Shown piece by piece: positions 48,093-55,184 of a stretch of 55,184 nucleotides of DNA (position 1 is its first letter; the number at the start of each line of letters is the position of its first letter). The notes beneath the pieces are model-generated. The model made no database searches, was not told the DNA's origin, and saw nothing but the letters and a program-made list of their open reading frames with translations. Source of the stretch: Actinomycetales bacterium SN12 (lineage in GTDB: Bacteria; Actinomycetota; Actinomycetes; Actinomycetales; Microbacteriaceae). Location of the stretch: positions 1-55,184 of the forward strand of contig PJCV01000011.1 in the NCBI GenBank assembly GCA_002837415.1, read 5' to 3'. The translations under genes and the position numbers were made by a program.

Positions 48093-49016
48093 TCATGCCG
48101 AGCGGGATGCGATGGCGCCGCGGATGCGGTCGATCAGCGCGCCGGCGTCGTGGAGGTCCTCCTGGATGAGGCGGATCACGATCCAGCCCCTTGCTTCCAG
48201 CTCTCTTTGGCGCTGGATGTCACGCCGCCACTGCTCGATACTCGTGCGATGTCCGTCGCCCTCGTACTCGATCGCGATCTTGAGCTCCGGGTAAGCGAGA
48301 TCGATACGCGCGACGAGTCTGAAGCCATCCAGCACTCTGTACTGCACCACCGGATCCGGTAGCCCGTGCGCCCGCATGAGAAGTCGCGTCTCCGTCTCCT
48401 TCGGCGATTCGACGCCGTAGCAGGCGAGGGCCAGCGCCTTCCGAATGGTGCCGCATCCGGGAAACCGGCCCCATACGTCGAGGCGCTCCGCAATGTCCTC
48501 GATCGTCACGAACGGACGGCCCAGCCGAAGTGCCGGATAGTTGTCAGCGGTGGTGAGGATCGCGTCGACGAGTGTCACGGCCTCGAGAAGCGAGAGCTCC
48601 TTCGCACACGAGAAGAGCGTGGCGACTGGATCCAGCACAGGCACGTCGTCGACCCGGTGGATGGTGAGCCGCTCGGTCGCCAGCCGGAACCCGGCGACGC
48701 CGGCGGTGCGCGGGCGGAAACCACTCGTGGGCACGAACACCTGCAGTGTCTGGTCCTCCTCCCATGCTGCGGGAACAGGCATCCGCCAGATCCGTGCTGC
48801 CGTTCTGCCACCGAAGCGCTGGTCCGGAGCGAGGCGCGGTGCGTAGGCCCTCACTCGGTCGTCGAGCGTCTCGGGTTCCGTCGTGACTCGGATGCCGTGA
48901 TACGGCCGAGCGAGGTCAGGGGCATCCCGTCGCCTTCGCGGCACGCCGGCGCCGGATGCCTCTTTGACGGTGAACCGATCGCCGAGCTTGCGGGGAAGAG
49001 GGGCCTTGGCTCGCAT
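48093..49016 (-). CDS. AbiEi-like/DUF559 protein with PD-(D/E)XK nuclease-type domain
   Basis: A 307-residue protein from ATG 49016 (MRAKAPLPRKLGDRFTV). The N-terminal segment FTVKEASGAGVPRRRRDAPDLARPYHGIRV is the winged-helix-like domain common to AbiEi-type antitoxins and actinobacterial DUF559 proteins. The C-terminal domain has the Vsr/PD-(D/E)XK layout: RIDLAYPELKIAIEYEGDGHR (Asp, then ExE) and RDIQRQRELEARGWIVIRLIQEDL. Target and role are not known; such genes are multi-copy in related genomes as I recall. No AbiEii-type partner is adjacent. It lies 27 bp and 105 bp from two arrays of the 54-bp palindrome. Open frame beyond 49016 is not conserved-looking. Confidence 0.8.
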   Translation of the reverse strand: MRAKAPLPRKLGDRFTVKEASGAGVPRRRRDAPDLARPYHGIRVTTEPETLDDRVRAYAPRLAPDQRFGGRTAARIWRMPVPAAWEEDQTLQVFVPTSGFRPRTAGVAGFRLATERLTIHRVDDVPVLDPVATLFSCAKELSLLEAVTLVDAILTTADNYPALRLGRPFVTIEDIAERLDVWGRFPGCGTIRKALALACYGVESPKETETRLLMRAHGLPDPVVQYRVLDGFRLVARIDLAYPELKIAIEYEGDGHRTSIEQWRRDIQRQRELEARGWIVIRLIQEDLHDAGALIDRIRGAIASRSA

Positions 49017-49120
49017 CCGACCATGGTGAACCCGCGTGGGGCTGCGCTCGCATGCGTATGACGGTCTCGGTGGACAACGCCTGGCTCCGATTCCCCTGTG
49101 GACAAGCAAGACGCCGGAGT

Positions 49121-49485
49121 GCGAGGTCAATCGTGTACGGCCCCGGCTCCCGAAACGTGCACAACTGACCTCGCAGCGTGCGGGATGGGCACCGGATCCG
49201 TCGCTGGCGCGAACTGCGCTCATGGCGGGGTCACAAAGGTACGGTTGCGCGCCCGGAAACGTGCGTAACTGACCTCGCAGCGCGCGCGATGGGCACCGGA
49301 ACCGTCGCTGGCGCGACCTGCGCTCATGGCGGGGTCACAAAGGTACGGTTGCGTGCCCGAAAGCGTACGTAATTGACCTCGCACCGGGCGGGATGGGCGC
49401 CAGAGCCGACGCGCGGGCGCCCTACGTAGGTGCCGGGTCAAAAACGTGCGGTCCCGACGCCGGGAACGTACTCAATTGACCCGGC
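49121..49485. repeat. array of four 54-bp dyads at 103-104-bp period (copies 7-10)
   Basis: The dyads lie at 49121-49174, 49225-49278, 49329-49382 and 49432-49485. The first two 50-bp spacers are nearly identical to each other and differ from those of the other array; the third, 49 bp, is diverged. Terminal GCGRGGTCA/GCCGGGTCA and the inner GTACG or GTGCG are kept. The 495-bp gap between the DUF559 start and the LLM gene contains this array and the DUF559 upstream region; no gene was seen. Confidence 0.88.
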
Positions 49486-49511
49486 AGCGACCGGACCAAG
49501 CAGCTGAGCGC

Positions 49512-50555
49512 CTACGCCACCAGCAGGTCGAGCGTCTGCGCGCGCCCGGTGGCGGCATCCAGCGGCTCGCCGTCGTACGCTCCCGCGACCGGAGAGATCA
49601 TGATCTCGTCGACGCCGTGCTGGGTGGCGAATGCCGCCAACGACGACCGCACCTCGGCACCCTCGCCGATCAGCCAGCGCTGGCGCATCGCGTCGATGAC
49701 GGTCTGCTCCTGGGCATCCGGATGCTCGGCGAGACCGCGCTGCGCCTCCTCGACCGTCTCGAGCGGCGTCATCGGCTTGTTGCTGCGCAGCCGCGCCATG
49801 GCGCGCAGCTGCGGCAGGGCCCGGGCCTCGGCCTCTTCCGCCGAAGGGGCTGCGACCACATTGGCGGTGAGGAAGGTGAGCGGAGCCTCGAGCGTGGCGG
49901 ATGCCTGGAACTGCGACCGGTACAGATCGAGGGCGCGCTCGAGTCCGACTCCCGCGAAGTGGTTCGCGAACACGTACGGCAGGCCGTGCGCGGCCGCGAG
50001 CTGGGCGGAGTAGTCGCTCGATCCGAGCAGCCAGATGGTGGGGGATCCTGATGCCGCGGGCGTCGCCTTCACGCCGTACTCGCCGCCGCTGGTGAAGCGC
50101 ACCGTCGCTCCGTCGGACTGCAGCATCGCGGCGATGTCCTGCACGTGCGAGGGGAACCGCTCGACGTCGCCGGCGGTCCCGGACTGGCGCAGCAGATGCG
50201 TGATGACCGGGTCGCTGCCGGGTGCACGGCCGATGCCGAGGTCGATGCGTCCGGGGGCGAGCGCCTCGAGCGCGGCGAACTGCTCGGCGACGATCAGGGG
50301 CGCGTGATTCGGCAGCATGACCCCGCCCGAGCCCACGCGAATCCGCTGCGTGCGCGCAGCCGCAGCGGCGATCAGCACAGGAGGCGTGGTCGACGCGACC
50401 GAGGGCATGTTGTGGTGCTCGGCGAACCAGTAGCGGGCGAAGCCGAGGGCGTCGGCGTGCTGCGCGAGCGCCATCGACGAGGCGACGGCCTGGGCGCTCG
50501 TCTGGCCGGTGCGCACGGGAACGAGATCTAGGACGGAGAGCGCGGGAGTAGTCAT
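49512..50555 (-). CDS. LLM class flavin-dependent oxidoreductase (MsnO8-like)
   Basis: A 347-residue luciferase-like protein. [20 protein letters not shown] is the opening of the MsnO8 subfamily, followed by [73 protein letters not shown]-like sequence and [27 protein letters not shown]. It should use reduced FMN and oxygen in a TIM barrel; the organic substrate is unknown. It is divergent from the antiporter gene and ends just after the second palindrome array. Confidence 0.93.
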   Translation of the reverse strand: [347 protein letters not shown]

Positions 50556-50626
50556 CGTCAGGAGACAACGTCCGTCACCGCGTCCGCATTCCGCATCGGG
50601 CGCATCGCAGGCGTACCCTTCCTGGA

Positions 50627-52321
50627 ATGGAGCCCAGCATCTTCTTCATCGTCGTCGGCGCTGTCGCGGTGGCAGCCGTGGCCCGCCGGAGGGGGTGGCC
50701 CGCGCCGCTGCTCGTCACCGTCGTCGCGCTGCTGGCATCCTTCCTTCCCTTCGTGCCGGATGTCGCGATCGACGGCCACGTGCTGCTGAACATCGTGCTG
50801 CCGCCGCTGCTGTACTCGGCGGCCCTGGATGTGTCGTTCCTGAGCTTCCACCGGGCGATGCCCCAGATCCGGCGATTGGGCATCGGTCTCGTCGTCGTCA
50901 CCGCAGTCGTCGTGGGGCTGCTGGCGTGGTGGATCATGCCCGAGCTCACCCTCCCCGGCGCCCTGCTGCTCGGGGCGATCGTCGCCCCTCCGGATGCCGT
51001 GTCCGCCGCGTCCATCGGACGCCGGCTGGGCCTGCCGCGCCGGGTGATGACGGTGCTGTCCGGGGAGAGCCTGATCAACGACGCCACGTCACTGACCATG
51101 TTCCGGGTGTTCGCGGCGATCGTCGCCGGCGCCACGGTGTCGCTCTGGGGCGGGATCTGGCAGTTCATCCTCGCGGTGGTGGTCGGAGTCGCGGTGGGGC
51201 TGGTGTTCGGCGTCGCGCTGCATCAGCTGCGGATGCGCGTCGACGATCCGGTCGTGAACGGCACCTTCGGCCTGCTCGCGCCGTTCGGTGCATACGCGAT
51301 CGCCGAGCAGCTGCTCGGATCCGGCGTGCTGGCGGTCGTCGCGATGGGTCTGTTCGTCGGCTTCAACGCGCCGAAGACCAGCTACGCGACCAGGCAGCAG
51401 GAGGCCCCCCTGTGGCTCTCGGCCGACTTCCTGCTCGAGTCGTTCGTGTTCGCGTACATCGGACTGCAGCTGCCCCGCGTGGTCGGCGAGCTGAAGGACG
51501 GCGAGGGAGGCTCGATCATGCTGCTCGCGGTGGTCGTGCTGCTGGCGGTGCTCATCGTCCGGCCGCTCTTCGTCTACCCCGCGGGCGCGTGGGGACAGCG
51601 CTGGACGCGGTTGCGTCTGCGCAGATGGGAGAAGATGTCCGCCGCGAAGAAGGTGCTTCCCATCGCGGAGGGGCCGGGCCGGCGGCGTCGCCTCACCGAG
51701 GACCAGCTGCGCCGCCGCCTGACCGAGACCACCCTCTCGTGGCGCGATAACGCGGTGGTCTCGTGGGCCGGCATGCGCGGAGTGGTCACGCTGGCGACGG
51801 CGCTCGCCGCAGCCGATCTCGCTGGTCTCGATGCGGGGGCATCGGACGCGATCGTCGTGGTCGCGTTCGTCGTGACCGTCGGCACCCTGCTGCTGCAGGG
51901 GCTGACACTGCCGTGGCTGATCCGGGTGCTGGGCGTCGTGGACGACCAGGAGGCGCAGGAGGATGCCAAGCAGCTGGAGGCCATGCGCGAGCGCAGTCGC
52001 GATGTCGGCAAGGCCTACCTGCGCGAGGCGAGGCGCACGTGGGCGCAGGAGTACGGCGAGGATCAGCTGCCGGCATTCGACGGGTATGCCGAGCGACTGG
52101 TGCGAATGCAGGCGGGAGCCGACCAGGCGGGCGAGGAGACCGTGCGTCCCTCGCCGGAGCAGTTCGCGGCGATGGCGAAGGGATGGCTGTCGGCGCGGCG
52201 CAATCTGCTGCTCGAGGAGCGCCGCGCCGGCAACCTGAGCGAGGAGGTCATGCACGAGCTGATCGCGGCGATGGATGCCGAGGAGCTCGCGCTCGACACG
52301 AGGGTGGCGCTGCGCACCTGA
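50627..52321 (+). CDS. Na+/H+ antiporter, CPA1 family
   Basis: A 564-residue protein with about twelve membrane segments in residues 1-430. The ion-binding region is LLGAIVAPPDAVSAASIGRRLGLPRRVMTVLSGESLINDATSL, with PPDAV and the GESLxNDxT motif of CPA1 exchangers. A second conserved segment is WAGMRGVVTLATALAA. The cytoplasmic tail of about 130 residues (EAQEDAKQLEAMRERSRDVG onward) is helical and charged and may be regulatory. It would extrude Na+ for H+. It starts with ATG 50627 in a divergent arrangement with the LLM gene. Confidence 0.93.
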   Translation: MEPSIFFIVVGAVAVAAVARRRGWPAPLLVTVVALLASFLPFVPDVAIDGHVLLNIVLPPLLYSAALDVSFLSFHRAMPQIRRLGIGLVVVTAVVVGLLAWWIMPELTLPGALLLGAIVAPPDAVSAASIGRRLGLPRRVMTVLSGESLINDATSLTMFRVFAAIVAGATVSLWGGIWQFILAVVVGVAVGLVFGVALHQLRMRVDDPVVNGTFGLLAPFGAYAIAEQLLGSGVLAVVAMGLFVGFNAPKTSYATRQQEAPLWLSADFLLESFVFAYIGLQLPRVVGELKDGEGGSIMLLAVVVLLAVLIVRPLFVYPAGAWGQRWTRLRLRRWEKMSAAKKVLPIAEGPGRRRRLTEDQLRRRLTETTLSWRDNAVVSWAGMRGVVTLATALAAADLAGLDAGASDAIVVVAFVVTVGTLLLQGLTLPWLIRVLGVVDDQEAQEDAKQLEAMRERSRDVGKAYLREARRTWAQEYGEDQLPAFDGYAERLVRMQAGADQAGEETVRPSPEQFAAMAKGWLSARRNLLLEERRAGNLSEEVMHELIAAMDAEELALDTRVALRT

Positions 52322-52338
52322 GTGCCTCGTGGCGATGG

Positions 52339-52554
52339 TCAGGCGGCCACGAGCGCGTCGGCGGATGGTCGGGCCAGGTGGAGGCTCGTGAGGATCTGCC
52401 AGCGTGCGCTGTAGCTGTGCCCGCGGAGCTGCTCGAGAGCGGCGATGTCATCGCGGTCGAGCCCGTCGCGGATGGCCTCTCGCAGCAGGTCGTCCTTCGT
52501 GGCGGGGAACTCCATCTCGGTGAGGAACCGTCGGAGTGCGGCGGAAGGTGACAT
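52339..52554 (-). CDS. DUF2795 domain protein
   Basis: A 71-residue protein from ATG 52554 (MSPSAALRRFLTEMEFPATKDDLLREAIRDGL). The pattern of a short helix followed by FPATKDDLLREA and LEQLRGHSYSARWQI matches DUF2795, a small helical domain of unknown function frequent in actinobacteria. It lies 60 bp downstream of the hsp20 gene on the same strand and may be part of the heat-shock transcript. A GGAAAGGA sequence before the start is an adequate ribosome-binding site. Confidence 0.82.
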   Translation of the reverse strand: MSPSAALRRFLTEMEFPATKDDLLREAIRDGLDRDDIAALEQLRGHSYSARWQILTSLHLARPSADALVAA

Positions 52555-52614
52555 CGGACATTTCCTTTCCGGATCGGGTGGGGAGCGCCCGCGCCGGGCG
52601 CTCCCCACTGTGGA

Positions 52615-53037
52615 TCAGGCGCTGATCGCCTCGCGGGTCTCGGTCGACTCAACCTGGATCCGGCGCGGCTTCGCGCGCTCGCTGACCGGGATGATCACCG
52701 AGAGCACGCCGCTGTCGTACGACGCGCTGATGCGCTCGAGGTCGACGCCGTCTCCGAGGGTGAACTGCCGGAAGTAGGTTCCGGTGCCCCGCTCGCGAGC
52801 GATCCAGCGCATCCCTTCGCCGGTGTCGGCAGTGCGCTGCGCGCGGATCGACAGCTGTGAGCCGTCGAGATCGACGTCGATCGAGCCGGGGTCGGCGCCC
52901 GGGATGTCGGCATGCAGGACATAGCGGTCGCCGTCGCGGCACAGGTCCACGGGCATCACGCGCGGTGCGCGTACGGAGTCCAGCACGCTAGCGGCGAATC
53001 GATCGAGCTGACTGATCGGGTCGAGGGTCATGGCCAT
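52615..53037 (-). CDS. Hsp20/alpha-crystallin small heat shock protein
   Basis: A 140-residue protein. The alpha-crystallin domain runs from RVMPVDLCRDGDRYVLHADIPGADPGSIDVDLDGSQLSIRAQR through YFRQFTLGDGVDLERISASYDSGVLSVIIPVSERAKPRRIQV; GVLSVIIPV is the L-x-V/I groove strand and AxxxxGVL motif. It holds unfolding proteins for refolding by ATP-dependent chaperones. It has a near-consensus promoter at 53116-53144 and a divergent MerR-type regulator, consistent with heat-shock repression. Confidence 0.95.
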   Translation of the reverse strand: MAMTLDPISQLDRFAASVLDSVRAPRVMPVDLCRDGDRYVLHADIPGADPGSIDVDLDGSQLSIRAQRTADTGEGMRWIARERGTGTYFRQFTLGDGVDLERISASYDSGVLSVIIPVSERAKPRRIQVESTETREAISA

Positions 53038-53115
53038 GGTGTTCTCCTCTCACTATGGGCCGCCGGACGGCGGCTCTGCGGGTGGATGCAGGGAATCTGC
53101 ATCCGTCGATGTATA

Positions 53116-53145
53116 TTTATAGCTCCGAGTCGAACAGATTTCAAG
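53116..53145 (-). promoter_or_regulatory. strong hsp20 promoter overlapping a HAIR-like sequence
   Basis: On the minus strand TTGAAA (53139-53144) and TATAAA (53116-53121) are exactly 17 bp apart, the best sigma-70-type promoter I noticed here. The -35 region is also the left part of CTTGAAAT...ACTCGGAG (53123-53145), which resembles, imperfectly, the HspR-bound inverted repeat CTTGAGT-N7-ACTCAAG. Confidence 0.65.
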
Positions 53146-53164
53146 TACCCAGAACGGATGCCAG

Positions 53165-53452
53165 ATGGCCGATCGCGACACCGCAACCCCGCTGTACGGG
53201 ATCGCCGTGGCAGCAGATCTCGCCGACGTCCCCGAGGCGACGCTGCGGCTGTACGAGCGGCGTGGCCTGCTCACGCCCTTCCGCAGCGACGGTGGCACGC
53301 GGCGCTACAGCGATGACGACATCGCGCGTCTGCGCCGGGTGGCGGAGCTGCGGGATGCCGGGGTGAACCTCACCGGCATCGGCCGGGTGCTCGACCTGGA
53401 GGACGAGAACGGCGACCTGCGCCGCGAGCTGGAGGAGCGCGGGGAGCGCTGA
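53165..53452 (+). CDS. MerR family regulator, HspR-like
   Basis: A 95-residue MerR protein with only the DNA-binding winged helix and a short dimer helix: YGIAVAADLADVPEATLRLYERRGLLTPFRSDGGTRRYSDDDIARLRRVAEL, then DAGVNLTGIGRVLDLEDENGDLRREL. The size, the LYERRGLLTPFRSDGGTRRYS sequence and the GVNLTGIGRVLDLE end agree with HspR-type heat-shock repressors. It is divergent from hsp20, which is its likely target (inference). No ligand or metal-binding cysteine is present. Confidence 0.9.
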   Translation: MADRDTATPLYGIAVAADLADVPEATLRLYERRGLLTPFRSDGGTRRYSDDDIARLRRVAELRDAGVNLTGIGRVLDLEDENGDLRRELEERGER

Positions 53453-53530
53453 CGCGGTTCGTGGCGAGTGACTCCTCTCGCCGGCGTGGGCTCCGCGTGC
53501 GGACAGGCGGTGAACAGGCATCCGGATGCC

Positions 53531-53565
53531 GAAAGCGCCCCGCCCGAGAAGGGCGAGGCGCTTTC
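53531..53565. terminator. bidirectional terminator hairpin between merR and the symporter gene
   Basis: GAAAGCGCC pairs with GGCGCTTTC, and an inner GCCC pairs with GGGC around GAGAA. The arms begin with GAAA and end with TTTC, so each strand has a short U-rich flank. It stands between the ends of two converging genes. Confidence 0.75.
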
Positions 53566-53581
53566 TGGATGAAGCGGGAGG

Positions 53582-55024
53582 TCAGCGTGCGCCGGCCGGC
53601 TCCTTCGTGGCATCCGGCTCCGCCGCGTCTGCGTCGGCGTCGGCGTCGTCGACGTCCTCGGCGAACGGCAGGCCGTTGCGGGGAGCGTTGTAGAGCTCCT
53701 CGTCGAGGATGCCCTCGCGCTTGGCGACGATGGTCGGGACCAGCGCTTGACCGGCGACGTTGACCGCGGTGCGGCCCATGTCGAGGATCGGGTCGATGGC
53801 CAGCAGCAGACCGACGCCCTCGAGCGGCAGGCCCAGCGTCGACAGGGTGAGCGTGAGCATCACGATCGCGCCTGTGGTGCCGGCGGTCGCGGCCGAGCCG
53901 ACCACCGAGACGATGACGATCAGGACGTACTGGATGAAGCTCAGCTGGACGTCGAAGAACTGCGCGACGAAGATCGCCGAGATCGCCGGGTAGATGGCGG
54001 CGCAGCCGTCCATCTTCGTCGTGGATCCGAGCGGCACCGCGAACGAGGCGTAGCCGGAGGGCACGCCGAGGTTGCGCTCGGTGACGCGCTGGGTGAGGGG
54101 CAGGGTGCCGATCGAGGAGCGGCTGACGAAGGCCAGCTGCACGGCGGGCCACACGCCCGAGAAGTACTGCTTGATCGACAGGCCGTGGGTCTTCACGAGG
54201 ATCGGGTAGACCACGAAGATCACCAGAGCGAGACCGATGTAGATCGCCCCGGCGAACCAGGCGAGCGAGGTCAGCTTGTCCCAGCCGTACTTCACGACCG
54301 CAGCGCCGATGAGGCCGAAGGTGCCGAGCGGGGCGATGCGGATGATCCACCACAGCACCCGCTGGATGACCTTGAGCAGCGACTCGGTGAAGACGAGGAA
54401 CGGCTCGGCCTTGCGGCCGGCCTTCAGCGCGGCGATGCCGACGACGGCCGCGACCACGATGACCTGCAGGATGTTGAAGCCCACGCTCGACGTGTAGCTG
54501 CCCTCGACGGCGCCCGGAGCGGTCGACACGGTCAGGCCGAGGAAGTTCTGCGGGATCAGCCCGAGCAGGAAGTTCCACCAGGTGCCGACGGTGCCCGGCT
54601 CGCCGGTGCTCTCGAGCCCCGCGCCGGCCTTCGCGCCCGGCTGGATGGTCAGGCCCAGCACGATGCCGATCGACACCGCGATGAACGCGGTGATCGCGAA
54701 CCAGAGCAGCGTCTGTCCGGCGAGGCGCGCAGCGTTCTGCACGCGGCGCAGGTTGGAGATGCTCGCCACGATCGCGGTGAAGATCAGCGGCACCACCGCC
54801 GCGCGCAGCAGGGTGACGTACGAGCTGCCGATCCGGTCGAGGGTGTCGGACAGGGGCGTCGGGTTGGTGCCGCTGGCGCCGAGTGAGACGGCGATCAGGC
54901 CGACGCCGATGCCCAGGATGAGCGCGGCGATGATCTGGAACCCGAACGAGGTCAGCAGCTTGCGGACCGGGCCTCGGGTGTCGGGCGCCTTCTGGGCGCG
55001 CGCGGTGGAAGAAGAGGTGCTCAA
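53582..55024 (-). CDS. dicarboxylate/amino acid:cation symporter (DAACS family)
   Basis: A 480-residue transporter of the GltPh/DctA fold. LLRAAVVPLIFTAIVASISNL is in the first helices. The hairpin HP1 serine-rich motif is VSRSSIGTLPLT, the substrate-binding TM7 region is SFAVPLGSTTKMDGCA, HP2 has VGSAATAGTTGAIVML, and TM8 carries LLLAIDPILDMGRTAVNVAG, with the Asp and Arg/Asn residues that bind cation and substrate. It imports C4-dicarboxylates, glutamate, aspartate or serine. The tail of 30 residues is Asp/Ala-rich (DVDDADADADAAEPD), likely disordered. Confidence 0.95.
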   Translation of the reverse strand: MSTSSSTARAQKAPDTRGPVRKLLTSFGFQIIAALILGIGVGLIAVSLGASGTNPTPLSDTLDRIGSSYVTLLRAAVVPLIFTAIVASISNLRRVQNAARLAGQTLLWFAITAFIAVSIGIVLGLTIQPGAKAGAGLESTGEPGTVGTWWNFLLGLIPQNFLGLTVSTAPGAVEGSYTSSVGFNILQVIVVAAVVGIAALKAGRKAEPFLVFTESLLKVIQRVLWWIIRIAPLGTFGLIGAAVVKYGWDKLTSLAWFAGAIYIGLALVIFVVYPILVKTHGLSIKQYFSGVWPAVQLAFVSRSSIGTLPLTQRVTERNLGVPSGYASFAVPLGSTTKMDGCAAIYPAISAIFVAQFFDVQLSFIQYVLIVIVSVVGSAATAGTTGAIVMLTLTLSTLGLPLEGVGLLLAIDPILDMGRTAVNVAGQALVPTIVAKREGILDEELYNAPRNGLPFAEDVDDADADADAAEPDATKEPAGAR

Positions 55025-55129
55025 GGGGACTCCAATTGTCTGCGCGGAGTGCGCTTCACGTGGGACTAAACGCTAGGCGGAACGTCGTATTCCTGCGAAT
55101 GGATGTGACGAAGCGTGACGCCCCGCCCC

Positions 55130-55184
55130 GAGCGAGCTCCCTTCCGGCCCTAGAGCGAGCCCCCCCGGTCGTTGAGCGAGCGAA
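55130..55184. repeat. repeated GAGCGAGC motif and the start of a dispersed repeat at the window edge
   Basis: GAGCGAGC occurs at 55130, 55153 and 55174. The last is part of CCCGGTCGTTGAGCGAGCGA, which is cut by the window end. As I recall, a longer sequence starting GGTCGTTGAGCGAGCGAAGC is a common dispersed intergenic repeat in Microbacteriaceae. It lies upstream of the symporter gene. Confidence 0.45.

Noticed and set aside
48093..49016. A complete AbiE-type (type IV) toxin-antitoxin pair
   Set aside because: The N-terminus is AbiEi-like but no AbiEii nucleotidyltransferase toxin gene is adjacent, and the C-terminal half is a DUF559 nuclease-type domain.
47805..49485. The two palindrome arrays as CRISPR arrays
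   Set aside because: The repeated unit is 54 bp and variable, the intervening 50-bp segments are almost identical within an array instead of unique, and no cas gene is present.

Overview
The window is very GC-rich DNA (roughly 70 % by eye) that reads like the chromosome of an actinobacterium, most likely a Microbacterium or close Microbacteriaceae relative. This is inferred from codon use, the very frequent GGATGCC/GGCATCC words, DUF6226 and DUF2795 proteins, AbiEi/DUF559-type proteins, and GTG or apparently leaderless starts. I see no rRNA, tRNA, CRISPR-Cas, prophage or complete insertion sequence. The content is mostly core and catabolic metabolism.

Layout. 0-5.5 kb: tail of an enoyl-CoA hydratase, a marR/SRPBCC pair, etfB-etfA with a membrane cytochrome b-like protein of unusual repetitive N-terminus, and a GNAT. 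5.5-13 kb: thioesterase, a membrane protein/XRE pair with two operators, a dimethylargininase/arginine-dihydrolase-like enzyme with rocD, a molybdopterin oxidoreductase and a betaine transporter. 13-22.4 kb: marR with two MFS efflux pumps, cutC, a lipase-like hydrolase, pnuC, lplA, an orphan DNA methyltransferase, DUF6226 and LysR. 22.4-27.6 kb: putA and a carboxylesterase. 27.8-36.2 kb: amine/omega-amino-acid catabolism (class III aminotransferase, methylmalonate-semialdehyde dehydrogenase, PucR, cupin, amine oxidase, Lrp, aminobutyraldehyde-type dehydrogenase). 36.3-39.7 kb: galK-galT with a divergent LacI regulator. 39.7-47.8 kb: two dehydrogenases, an MFS/marR pair, a TIM-barrel isomerase, pgm and pheA. 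47.8-55.2 kb: a PD-(D/E)XK (DUF559) protein flanked by two palindrome arrays, an LLM oxidoreductase, a Na+/H+ antiporter, DUF2795, hsp20 with a divergent MerR regulator, and a dicarboxylate/amino-acid symporter.

The most unusual feature is the amount and variety of long palindromic DNA. Many of the longer gene junctions, especially those between converging genes, hold a dyad with 15-26 bp arms from one of several families. One family is strict: ten copies, each 54 bp (19-bp arm, 16-nt loop, 19-bp arm). Seven of them form two arrays of about 104-bp period that bracket the DUF559 nuclease-like gene. A different 84-bp palindrome occurs twice, in frame, inside the cytochrome gene, with a related palindrome just downstream of that gene, resembling the protein-coding palindromic elements known from Rickettsia. 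A third 23-bp element occurs eight times inside coding sequence, three of them in putA.

Metabolic logic: arginine or methylated arginine can feed RocD, and its product P5C can feed the dehydrogenase half of PutA. Amine oxidase plus aldehyde dehydrogenase, and aminotransferase plus MMSDH, fit polyamine and beta-alanine/GABA-type catabolism. GalK/GalT/Pgm cover the Leloir route from galactose; no galE was found here.
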